From an uncultured Spirochaetaceae bacterium (GTDB taxonomy: Bacteria > Spirochaetota > Spirochaetia > Treponematales > Treponemataceae), in NCBI GenBank assembly GCA_902783155.1, contig CACZPR010000036.1, positions 1 to 48,652 of the forward strand: DNA of 48,652 nucleotides, read 5' to 3'. A program made the position numbers and the translations under genes. Positions 17,398-24,579 of the stretch are shown here, in pieces. The notes beneath the pieces were generated by a model, which saw nothing but the letters and a program-made list of their open reading frames with translations, was not told the origin of the DNA and did not search any database. Within the stretch, counting starts at the first letter, position 1; each line of letters opens with the position of its first letter.

Positions 17398-18744
17398 CTA
17401 GCGCAGGAAGAAAATCACCTGGGATTCGGTGGCCATGCTTACTTCCGCATTCTCACGTCCACTGCTCAGGTCCTTTGTGATGGAGACCCTTGCCGTGGTC
17501 ATGCGAAGTCCGTTAGCCTCAACCTTGTAAAGGAAGTTGACCTCCGACCTTGTTCCGCTGAACACAAATGTCAAAACGCCGTCCCAAATTGATTTGAGCG
17601 ATGTCGGCAGGAAGTACTTTGTGACCATGGTTCCGCTGTGTCCCGCGTCGGCAGGAATTATGGAAGGCTGGAGATTGTCGAATCCGCTCCACTGGAACTT
17701 GTTTCCACCCGTGAACGTGAGCACTCCAAAGTTTGTGCTGTTGTATGTCGGACCGGAGCGCATCAAGGTTGAGTACACACGCTGTCTGCGCGCCCTTTCG
17801 TCCTGAATCAAAGTCGGAACGTCGTCGTCGATTGTCACGAAGTACACTGTCGCAGGCTTTCCGTCGGTGTCGGAGAACCTAAGGACTATGGAGTTTTCAC
17901 CGCGTATGGTCATTGTGATTGGTGTGCCGGTGAACTTGTACACACTGTCGGCAGTTTTTGTCACACCCTCGTAAGGATAGGACACATCAACATTCTGGAG
18001 CTTGAGTGTCACGGTTCCCGATGTGCTTCCCGGGTCAAATCCGTAATCCTCCTGCATGTAGTCCAGGTTGATTTCCTTTTTGTTTATCATCTTCGCGTAA
18101 TACTCAGGATACCACAGGCTTGCGAGCGCAGCGTCGAGCAGATTGTTCGCGGACTCCACCTTTATCATTCCCTCGCCGTCATAGTCGTAGGAGCCGTCCG
18201 CCTGAATCTCAAAAGTCCTCAGGTTGTACGAGAAGCACCATCCGTCAATGCCGGTCGAAGTCAGAACCTTGTACCAGTCTCCCTCCAGCGGGGTGTGGCC
18301 GTTCATGGGTGTGTCGCCCTTTCCGATATAGCACGCCCTGATTATCTCTCCCTTCCGGAGCCTGTAGACCTGCTTGGCGGAATTTGTCGGGTCCTTTCTG
18401 ATTGGAAGACCGTCAATCACGGACACCGCGTACTGCCTGTTGAAGTATGCGTTGGTGGTGGCGTACTTGTTGGCCTTGCCCTTGGACATTGGCTCCGTAA
18501 TCTTCCACAACGGAATCTCGATGCGCTGGCTTTCGTCAGGAGTACCAATCAGGTAGGTCTTTGAAATATTGGACTTCATGTAGACTGGCACAACCTCGCC
18601 GTCAGCAATCAGTGCCTCAGGAATGTTCCACAGAACAACACTGTAACCGATAATCTCATTCGAGCATGAGAAAAAACAAATAGACACAAGCGAAAAAATC
18701 GCACAGAGGAATGAAATTCCTATCTTCTTCCCGAAATTTTTCAT
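17398..18744 (-). CDS. Predicted lipoprotein with SH3-like domain
   Basis: This 448-residue protein begins with a lipoprotein-type signal peptide: basic start, hydrophobic core, then VSICFFSC with Cys27 as the likely lipidated residue, a relaxed spirochaetal lipobox. A bacterial SH3-like domain follows (about residues 108-180: VSVIDGLPIRKDPTNSAKQV, LRKGEIIRACYIG, GDWYKVLTSTGIDGWCFSYN), a fold that often binds cell-wall peptides. The C-terminal half is beta-rich and unassigned. It is the first gene of the operon with ABC-F and ychF and has a predicted leaderless promoter. ATG 18744 fits both the promoter and the signal peptide. Confidence 0.8.
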   Translation of the reverse strand: MKNFGKKIGISFLCAIFSLVSICFFSCSNEIIGYSVVLWNIPEALIADGEVVPVYMKSNISKTYLIGTPDESQRIEIPLWKITEPMSKGKANKYATTNAYFNRQYAVSVIDGLPIRKDPTNSAKQVYRLRKGEIIRACYIGKGDTPMNGHTPLEGDWYKVLTSTGIDGWCFSYNLRTFEIQADGSYDYDGEGMIKVESANNLLDAALASLWYPEYYAKMINKKEINLDYMQEDYGFDPGSTSGTVTLKLQNVDVSYPYEGVTKTADSVYKFTGTPITMTIRGENSIVLRFSDTDGKPATVYFVTIDDDVPTLIQDERARRQRVYSTLMRSGPTYNSTNFGVLTFTGGNKFQWSGFDNLQPSIIPADAGHSGTMVTKYFLPTSLKSIWDGVLTFVFSGTRSEVNFLYKVEANGLRMTTARVSITKDLSSGRENAEVSMATESQVIFFLR

Positions 18745-18750
18745 GCCATG

Positions 18751-18779
18751 ATTCTACTATATTATTCGATTTGTGTGAA
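18751..18779 (-). promoter_or_regulatory. SH3-lipoprotein operon promoter, predicted leaderless
   Basis: On the minus strand TTCACA (18779-18774), 17 bases and TAGAAT (18756-18751) are followed by six bases before ATG 18744. No Shine-Dalgarno sequence is present. Confidence 0.65.
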
Positions 18780-18814
18780 CCTCTTGAAGAAAAAAGTGTG
18801 CGGTGGATTTGGGG

Positions 18815-18849
18815 TAAAAAAAAGACCCCATGACATTTTGCACGGGGTC
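18815..18849 (-). terminator. tpiA terminator
   Basis: On the minus strand GACCCC (18849-18844) pairs with GGGGTC (18829-18824), followed by a run of eight or more T (18823-18815). It lies 24 bases after the tpiA stop. Confidence 0.8.
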
Positions 18850-18872
18850 CGAATCTCTATGCGTGTATTGGA

Positions 18873-19622
18873 TTACAGTTCGCAGATAGGTGTGAATGTG
18901 TCGGCCTTGAGGGATGCTCCGCCGATAAGTCCACCGTCGATGTCAGGCTGTGCAAGGAGTTCCTTTGCGTTTGAAGCCTTCATTGATCCGCCGTACTGGA
19001 TGATGGTCTGTTCGGCGACCTCGTTTCCGTAGAGCTTTGCGATGTGTGCGCGGACTGACTTGTGGATTGCCTCGGCATCCTCAGGTGTAGCGGTCTTTCC
19101 GGTTCCGATTGCCCAAACCGGCTCATATGCGATTACCACGTTCTTCATCTGTTCTGCAGTAACGCCTGAAAGGTCTGCATCAAGCTGGAAGTTGCATACT
19201 GCCTCCGCATTTCCCGCCTCACGCTCTGAAAGAAGCTCTCCGATGCAGAGAACGACTTCAAGTCCCTGCTCCAATGCACGGCGAACTTTCTTGTTGATGA
19301 GTTCATCGCTTTCACCGATTTCGTGGCGGCGTTCCGAGTGTCCGAGGATTACAGACTGAACTCCGATGTCCTTGAGCATTTCCGCGCTGACTTCACCGGT
19401 ATGCGCTCCGTTTCCTGTTGCGGCCATGTCCTGTGCTCCAAGAAGGATGTTTGATCCCTTGAGGACCTGTGCGACTGCATCGAGATATACAAACGGAACT
19501 CCGACCATGTACTTGTTCGGAAGTCCCTTAAGAGATGCGACCAAATCCTGTGCGAGCTTTACGGCCTCAGCCTTTGATGTGTTCATCTTCCAGTTACCGG
19601 CGATATAATGTTTTCTTGCCAT
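18873..19622 (-). CDS. tpiA: Triose-phosphate isomerase
   Basis: The enzyme interconverts dihydroxyacetone phosphate and glyceraldehyde 3-phosphate in glycolysis (EC 5.3.1.1). The 249-residue length is normal. Visible residues are Asn/Lys in AGNWKMN (Lys13), the catalytic His in VILGHSERR, the catalytic Glu in VIAYEPVWAIGTGKTA, and the phosphate-binding loops IIQYGGSMK and DGGLIGGASLK. It has a CAGGAG ribosome-binding site. It is a single-gene unit between its own terminator (18815-18849) and an upstream region carrying a heptanucleotide repeat. Confidence 0.98.
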   Translation of the reverse strand: MARKHYIAGNWKMNTSKAEAVKLAQDLVASLKGLPNKYMVGVPFVYLDAVAQVLKGSNILLGAQDMAATGNGAHTGEVSAEMLKDIGVQSVILGHSERRHEIGESDELINKKVRRALEQGLEVVLCIGELLSEREAGNAEAVCNFQLDADLSGVTAEQMKNVVIAYEPVWAIGTGKTATPEDAEAIHKSVRAHIAKLYGNEVAEQTIIQYGGSMKASNAKELLAQPDIDGGLIGGASLKADTFTPICEL

Positions 19623-19656
19623 GACAATACTCCTGTTGTTTTCTAATTTACTAAAA

Positions 19657-19683
19657 TGTATACCAATTCTTCCATATATTCAA
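19657..19683 (-). promoter_or_regulatory. Weak candidate tpiA promoter
   Basis: On the minus strand TTGAAT (19683-19678) and TATACA (19662-19657) are separated by 15 bases, shorter than ideal. The heptanucleotide repeat begins 10 bases further upstream. Confidence 0.35.
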
Positions 19684-19692
19684 TAAAGGTAA

Positions 19693-19734
19693 TTGAGAAT
19701 TGAGAATTGAGAATTGAGAATTGAGAATTGAGAA
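19693..19734. repeat. Tandem heptanucleotide repeat, six copies of TTGAGAA
   Basis: Six perfect copies of a 7-base unit run from 19693 to 19734, with AA before and a partial TT after. It lies in the 324-base gap between tpiA and the small membrane protein, just upstream of the candidate tpiA promoter. Such tracts vary in copy number by slippage. The rest of the gap (19735-19946) has no gene I can support. Confidence 0.95.
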
Positions 19735-19946
19735 TTAAGGACAAACTTTATGTTTTACCTTTTTACCTAAATCCAAGTAAAAATTAGCCTGAAAATCAAG
19801 TAAACCGAGGGGAAAATTTTTCCAAAATCTCTAATTTTGCCTTAAGGCTTTGACGATATTTTCTATGTGAAATGACCAGTGGACATGGGAGGGCTGGATT
19901 ATTCTTTGATTTTCCAGAAATATCACACCATATCAAGGGGGGGAAT

Positions 19947-20093
19947 ATGAGCCAGGCATTGACAGATGCTTCCATCGGCAGCAAGAGAAAGAGCTCCGCA
20001 ATCAGAATAGCAGTGAAAGCGGGCATAGTCCTTGCGGTCCTTGGCGGCATTCTTGTTCTGACAATTCGCTTAACCGAATCAATGGGCATGTAG
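19947..20093 (+). CDS. Small single-pass membrane protein (48 residues)
   Basis: ATG 19947 is preceded by an exceptionally strong purine tract (AAGGGGGG with three bases to the ATG). An in-frame start at 19872 has no site. The product MSQALTDASIGSKRKSSAIR is followed by one hydrophobic helix (IAVKAGIVLAVLGGILVLTI) and a short polar tail, with positive residues before the helix. No family is recognised. A terminator follows 30 bases downstream. TTGCCT (19837-19842) and TTCTAT (19861-19866), 18 bases apart, are a possible promoter. Confidence 0.5.
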   Translation: MSQALTDASIGSKRKSSAIRIAVKAGIVLAVLGGILVLTIRLTESMGM

Positions 20094-20122
20094 CTCGGTC
20101 CAGCCGATTTTGGGTGAACCGA

Positions 20123-20167
20123 AAAAAAATCCGGACAAAGGAATATCATCCAATGCCGGATTTTTTT
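20123..20167. terminator. Bidirectional terminator between small membrane protein and argR
   Basis: AAATCCGG and CCGGATTT form the stem around a loop of about 21 bases, with an A-run before (20122-20129) and a T-run after (20161-20167). It serves both the plus-strand small gene and the convergent argR. Confidence 0.8.
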
Positions 20168-20186
20168 ATTTTAAAGCCACCTGGCG

Positions 20187-20660
20187 TTACTCATCTTCCA
20201 GCTCAGGAATCCTCTGCTTCAGTGCCTTCAAAAACTGCTGTCCCGTGACACCTTCCCTAAGGCAAGCAAAGATGCAGTTGTCCCCCGCAACGGTTCCAAG
20301 AATCTCGTCCATGTTCAGGGCATCCAGGGCATTAGACACGGCATCGGCATGTCCACCGAAAGTCTTTATCACAACAATGTTTCCGCTGAAATCAATGCTG
20401 ACATATCCACGCATGAAGTCCTGGACATAAATCAGCTCGCTCTCACGTCTGTCCTCGTCGTCCGGCAGAGTGTATACATAACCGGCATGTCCGTCGCTGA
20501 CCTTGCCCACCTTCAAAAGCTTAAGATCCCTTGAAAGCGTGGCCTGTGTCACCTCAAATCCTTCCTTCTGCAGATAGCCAAGAAGCTCCTCCTGGCTTTC
20601 TATGCGGAAATTCTTTATCAACTTGCGGACCGTCTTAAGTCGGTTCAATCTTTCTTTCAA
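20187..20660 (-). CDS. argR: Arginine repressor family regulator
   Basis: ArgR is a hexameric arginine-responsive DNA-binding regulator of arginine metabolism. The 157-residue length is normal. The N-terminal winged helix (about 1-70) contains the recognition helix ATLSRDLKLLKV with the signature Ser-Arg. The C-terminal hexamerisation/arginine-binding domain contains GTVAGDNCIF, where the family usually has GTIAGDDT; one of the two ligand-binding aspartates is therefore Asn, so the effector response may differ. TTG 20660 is taken as the start because AAAAAGGGG lies at correct spacing and the nearby ATG (20665) is out of frame and hits a stop after two codons. It is divergent from galT. Confidence 0.9.
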   Translation of the reverse strand: MKERLNRLKTVRKLIKNFRIESQEELLGYLQKEGFEVTQATLSRDLKLLKVGKVSDGHAGYVYTLPDDEDRRESELIYVQDFMRGYVSIDFSGNIVVIKTFGGHADAVSNALDALNMDEILGTVAGDNCIFACLREGVTGQQFLKALKQRIPELEDE

Positions 20661-20697
20661 AGCATGGCCCCTTTTTACAGTTTTTATGGTTATTCAG

Positions 20698-20725
20698 ATT
20701 ATGTATATTTATACATTTTAGTCAA
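20698..20725 (-). promoter_or_regulatory. argR promoter with ARG-box-like operator in the spacer
   Basis: On the minus strand TTGACT (20725-20720), 16 bases and CATAAT (20703-20698) form a promoter. A perfect dyad, ATGTATA-TT-TATACAT on the plus strand (20701-20716), fills the spacer and enters the -10. Its shape fits ARG boxes (TGNAT...ATNCA), so autorepression by ArgR is likely. A leader of about 30 bases carries the ribosome-binding site. Confidence 0.65.
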
Positions 20726-20741
20726 GGAAATTGTTTCTGAA

Positions 20742-20770
20742 TTGACATAAGAAACCATTCAAACTATTAT
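20742..20770 (+). promoter_or_regulatory. galT promoter, predicted leaderless
   Basis: A perfect TTGACA (20742-20747), 17 bases and TATTAT (20765-20770) are followed by six bases before ATG 20777. No Shine-Dalgarno sequence is present. The ARG-box-like dyad ends 25 bases upstream of the -35. Confidence 0.75.
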
Positions 20771-20776
20771 AAATCC

Positions 20777-22291
20777 ATGACCGTATACGAAAACATAAAC
20801 GCCCTTGTTGGCTACGCAATCACCACTTCATTGATTCAGGAAGACGACATCATCTACACAAAAAACAGGCTCCTTGAGCTTTTCCGGCTCGATGGATTTG
20901 AATCACAGGAACAGGCCGCCAGTGTACCGAAAGTCAAGACCGAGGAACTGGAGCAGATTCTTGCGGGGCTTCTTGATTATGCCGGGAGCGCGGGTCTTTT
21001 TCCAAACGACGGAATTGTGAGCAGGGACCTTTTCGACACAAAAATCATGGGATGCCTTGTCGCACGTCCATCCGAAATCGAGCGGGATTTTATGGAGCGT
21101 TACAAGGAGTCTCCCAAAAAGGCAACTGACTGGTACTACAAATTCAGCCAGGACACCGACTATATAAGACGCTACAGACTCTGCAAGGACGTAAAATGGA
21201 AGGCGCACACCGAATACGGCGACCTCGACATAACAATCAACCTGTCCAAGCCGGAGAAGGACCCAAAGGCAATAGCGGCGGCAAGAAACGCACCAAGTTC
21301 AGGCTACCCGGCATGTCTTCTGTGCAAGGAAAATGTCGGATACGCAGGAAGAATCAACCACGCGGCAAGGCAGAACCACAGGATAATCCCACTCAGGCTC
21401 AGCGGAAAGGAATGGGGGCTTCAGTACTCCCCTTATGGATATTACAACGAGCACTGCATAGTCTTCAGCAGCTCCCACACGCCGATGCAGATTAACCGGG
21501 AGACCTTCATGAATCTTTTTGACTTTGTGAAGCTGTTCCCGCACTACACCATAGGAAGCAACGCCGACCTCCCGATTGTTGGCGGATCCATACTCACGCA
21601 CAACCACTACCAGGGTGGATGCTACGACTTCCCGATGGCACTTGCGCCGGTCGAGACACATTTTACGGTCAGGGGTTACGAGGGTGTCAACTGTGGAATC
21701 TTAAAATGGCCGATGAGCGTAATCAGGCTGAACTCATCCTCATGCGAAAAGCTGATTGACCTGGCGGACAGGATTCTGCGCAACTGGAAAATCTACACGG
21801 ACGAGGACGCATTTATCTACTCGCACACAGACGGAGAGGACCACAACACAATCACCCCGATTGCGAGAATGCACAACGGAAATTTTGAGATGGACCTTGT
21901 TCTGCGCAACAACATAACGACGGACGAGCATCCACTTGGAGTGTTCCATCCACATGCGGAGCTTCACCACATCAAGAAGGAAAACATTGGACTGATAGAG
22001 GTCATGGGGCTTGCGGTCCTTCCAGCCAGACTCAAAAAGGAGATTTCCGATTTGGGAACGGCTCTGGTCCAGAAACGTGATTTCTCGCAGGACCCGGACT
22101 TGGGAAAGCACTACCAGTGGGTGCAGGGATTTTTGCCCAAGCATCCAAAGATTACACCCGCGAACGTTGGTGCCATACTCAAAGAGGAAATCGGAATCGT
22201 GTTCTCGAAGGTCCTGGAGGATGCCGGGGTCTACAAGCGCACACCAGAGGGAAACGCCGCCTTCATGCGGTTTGTGAAGACCTTTTCCTGA
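20777..22291 (+). CDS. galT: UDP-glucose-hexose-1-phosphate uridylyltransferase, class II
   Basis: It exchanges UMP between UDP-glucose and galactose 1-phosphate in the Leloir pathway (EC 2.7.7.12). At 504 residues it matches the class II GalT family (about 490-510) rather than the E. coli type (about 350). The active-site block is GGSILTHNHYQGGCYDF, the class II counterpart of the HxHxQ nucleophile motif. Other family blocks are YPACLLCKENVGYAGR and NHAARQNHRIIPL. No galK or galE is adjacent; instead asnA follows by 57 bases, an unusual pairing. ATG 20777 is fixed by the promoter. Confidence 0.93.
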   Translation: MTVYENINALVGYAITTSLIQEDDIIYTKNRLLELFRLDGFESQEQAASVPKVKTEELEQILAGLLDYAGSAGLFPNDGIVSRDLFDTKIMGCLVARPSEIERDFMERYKESPKKATDWYYKFSQDTDYIRRYRLCKDVKWKAHTEYGDLDITINLSKPEKDPKAIAAARNAPSSGYPACLLCKENVGYAGRINHAARQNHRIIPLRLSGKEWGLQYSPYGYYNEHCIVFSSSHTPMQINRETFMNLFDFVKLFPHYTIGSNADLPIVGGSILTHNHYQGGCYDFPMALAPVETHFTVRGYEGVNCGILKWPMSVIRLNSSSCEKLIDLADRILRNWKIYTDEDAFIYSHTDGEDHNTITPIARMHNGNFEMDLVLRNNITTDEHPLGVFHPHAELHHIKKENIGLIEVMGLAVLPARLKKEISDLGTALVQKRDFSQDPDLGKHYQWVQGFLPKHPKITPANVGAILKEEIGIVFSKVLEDAGVYKRTPEGNAAFMRFVKTFS

Positions 22292-22348
22292 AAAAGCCAC
22301 GTAATCAGAAAACAATAATTTAAAACAATTTTTAACCAGGAGATTTTT

Positions 22349-23386
22349 ATGTCAAAACTGAACATACCGGCGGACTACAAAAGCATTCTCAACGAAAAGG
22401 AAACCGAGAACGCAATCGTCATGCTGAAAAACTTTTTCCAGACATCGCTTTCGACCGAGCTGAACCTTACCCGCGTTACGGCACCGCTTTTTGTGAAGAC
22501 GGGAACAGGAATCAATGACGACCTGAACGGTGTGGAGCGTCCAGTGCGTTTCCCGGTAAAGGACATGGGCGAACAGAGCATGGAGATTGTACATTCCCTT
22601 GCAAAATGGAAGAGGCTCAAGGTGACGGAGCTGGGACTGAAACCCGGATTCGGAGTATACACGGACATGAACGCAATCCGCGCGGACGAGGAGCTTGACA
22701 ACATACACTCCCTCTATGTGGACCAGTGGGACTGGGAGATGGCCATAGACCCAAAGAACAGGACTGTCGCATACCTAAAGTCCGTTGTCGAAAAACTCTT
22801 CCGCACACTCAAGCGCACGGAGTTCTACGTTTACGACCGCTACCCCTCAATCACCCCGATTCTGCCGGAGAACATAACATTCCTCTACGCCGACGACCTG
22901 CAGAAGGAATTCCCGAACAAGAGTCCAAAGGAAAGGGAGTTCGAGGCCTGCAAAAAATATGGAGTGGTATTCATAATCGGAATTGGCGGAAAACTTGGGA
23001 ACGGGGACATCTGGGACGGACGCGCGCCGGACTACGACGACTGGATTACAATCAACGAGGAAGGACGCAGGGGACTCAACGGGGACCTTCTTGTCTGGAA
23101 CCCGGTTCTTGGAAACGCACTGGAGCTTTCGTCAATGGGAATCCGTGTCTCGCCGTCAACGGTCGTGGAGCAGCTGGAAGAGCGTGGGTGCATGGAAAGA
23201 AAGGACCTGCCCTTCCACAAAAAGCTCATCGCCGGTGAACTCACGCAGACTCTTGGCGGTGGAATTGGACAGTCAAGGCTCTGCATGTATTTCCTGCGGA
23301 AGTGCCATATTGGAGAGGTTCAGGTAAGCATCTGGCCGGAAGACATGGTTTCAAAATGCAGAAGCTCCGGCGTACTTCTATTGTAG
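22349..23386 (+). CDS. asnA: Aspartate-ammonia ligase (asparagine synthetase A)
   Basis: It makes asparagine from aspartate, ammonia and ATP, releasing AMP and pyrophosphate (EC 6.3.1.1). The fold is that of class II aminoacyl-tRNA synthetases. The 345-residue length fits the family (about 330-345). Recognised blocks are LNLTRVTAPLFVKTGTGIND, ERPVRFPVKD, the motif 2-like LYVDQWDWE, and GGGIGQSRLCMYFL as motif 3. It has a CAGGAG ribosome-binding site and sits 57 bases downstream of galT and 57 bases upstream of the radical-SAM-like gene, all on one strand and probably one transcript. Confidence 0.96.
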   Translation: MSKLNIPADYKSILNEKETENAIVMLKNFFQTSLSTELNLTRVTAPLFVKTGTGINDDLNGVERPVRFPVKDMGEQSMEIVHSLAKWKRLKVTELGLKPGFGVYTDMNAIRADEELDNIHSLYVDQWDWEMAIDPKNRTVAYLKSVVEKLFRTLKRTEFYVYDRYPSITPILPENITFLYADDLQKEFPNKSPKEREFEACKKYGVVFIIGIGGKLGNGDIWDGRAPDYDDWITINEEGRRGLNGDLLVWNPVLGNALELSSMGIRVSPSTVVEQLEERGCMERKDLPFHKKLIAGELTQTLGGGIGQSRLCMYFLRKCHIGEVQVSIWPEDMVSKCRSSGVLLL

Positions 23387-23443
23387 AAGGCTGATTCAAA
23401 CCCTGCCAGACCAGGTGGACCGAAAATTTTTGCGGGAGGATTT

Positions 23444-24433
23444 ATGGAAAACGAATCTCAAATCAATATGGACACGGCTTCCATAATCAGGGACCTGCGG
23501 ACATTTTCGGACCGCGGGATAACCGAGCTTTCCGTGCATGACGAAAAAGTTTCCGGAGACAGGGCGGCTCTTCTAAAGCTCTGCTCCGCCATACAAAAGG
23601 ACGCGCCTGATTTGTTTGTAAGCCTGAAGGTCAGGGCGGACGTTCTGGACAGGCAGCTTGTGGTGGAGCTTGGAAAAATCTACTGCTCGCTGGAGATTCC
23701 ATTGTGCGGAAGCGAAAAGGGCGGCTCCCTTCTTCTTGACAAAAAGCTCTACTCGTCAAGGGCGGAATCGTTGAACCGGGCAGACCTGGTCTTTGGATTC
23801 GACATGGACTTCGGCACAAAAACCGGTGACACTTTCAAGCTCTTCAAGGACCGCATTGATTTTGCCGCGACGCTCTATCCAAACCACATCGACTTTCCGC
23901 AGCTGGAAGACGGTTCACCCCAGCCAAAACCAACGGGACTATATTCATCAAGGGACCTTGACTTTTCAGAGTCCATCGCCTTTGCATGCAAAACATTCTA
24001 TTCGGCAGGAAGGGCGGTCCCATGGTTCAACACGGTGACAAGGGCACTGAAAATCTCTCCGTCAGCCTTTTTTGCCGACTTCGCCGAGTGGCAGATTTGC
24101 AACAACTGCTCAAGGTCCACAGGATTTTCACCGGACGACACAAAACATTCGGACATAGAAAAAATGCAGCTCCTGTTCATCAAGGAAAAGCTGGAGGAAA
24201 AACATGCCCAGATGCTTTTTGACGCAATCAGCGACATGGTTAGACTGAACGGGGCATTCAGCAGGGTCGCGGCGGAGGGAGAGGAGAGCATAGTCGAGAC
24301 GGCTTACAATCCTGACGACATACTTTCACCGTTCGCAATGGATTTGGCAAAATTCTGTGACGGAGTGACTCTGGAGCCCTGCAGGGTAAAAATCTTTGCC
24401 GGCGAGGATTCCCCGGACTATAAAATCCTTTAA
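23444..24433 (+). CDS. Radical-SAM-like barrel protein lacking the CxxxCxxC motif
   Basis: This 329-residue cytoplasmic protein is preceded by GGGAGGA. Residues about 13-75 (IRDLRTFSDRGITELSVHDE, LFVSLKVRADVLDRQLVVEL) and later FGFDMDFGTKTGDTFKLFKD with YPNHIDFPQLED resemble the barrel of B12-binding/anaerobic radical SAM proteins. There the same positions read 'i..L...GikeisfhDe', 'iraDvld.el' and 'fdli.GlPgqt.etfk'. No CxxxCxxC for a 4Fe-4S cluster exists anywhere; the protein begins directly at what would be the strand after that loop. It may be a non-catalytic relative, or my resemblance call may be wrong. It is the last gene of the galT-asnA cluster. Confidence 0.6.
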   Translation: MENESQINMDTASIIRDLRTFSDRGITELSVHDEKVSGDRAALLKLCSAIQKDAPDLFVSLKVRADVLDRQLVVELGKIYCSLEIPLCGSEKGGSLLLDKKLYSSRAESLNRADLVFGFDMDFGTKTGDTFKLFKDRIDFAATLYPNHIDFPQLEDGSPQPKPTGLYSSRDLDFSESIAFACKTFYSAGRAVPWFNTVTRALKISPSAFFADFAEWQICNNCSRSTGFSPDDTKHSDIEKMQLLFIKEKLEEKHAQMLFDAISDMVRLNGAFSRVAAEGEESIVETAYNPDDILSPFAMDLAKFCDGVTLEPCRVKIFAGEDSPDYKIL

Positions 24434-24510
24434 ATCTACATTAACGCTGCATTTAAATGGATAACAATAATTTCTCCAGTAAAATGTAACACGAAACGAC
24501 AAAAATTCAT

Positions 24511-24516
24511 TATACT
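24511..24516 (+). promoter_or_regulatory. Candidate -10 element for htrA
   Basis: TATACT at 24511-24516 would start transcription near 24523, giving a leader of about 57 bases with GGAGG before the htrA ATG. No convincing -35 is visible. Confidence 0.35.
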
Positions 24517-24579
24517 TCTAACAGATGGTGATTAACCACAAGCACATAAAAAAACAACTTTGCCATTGGAGGTTCAAAG

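Noticed and set aside
19693..19734. CRISPR array
   Set aside because: The unit is only 7 bases with no spacers; it is a simple tandem repeat.
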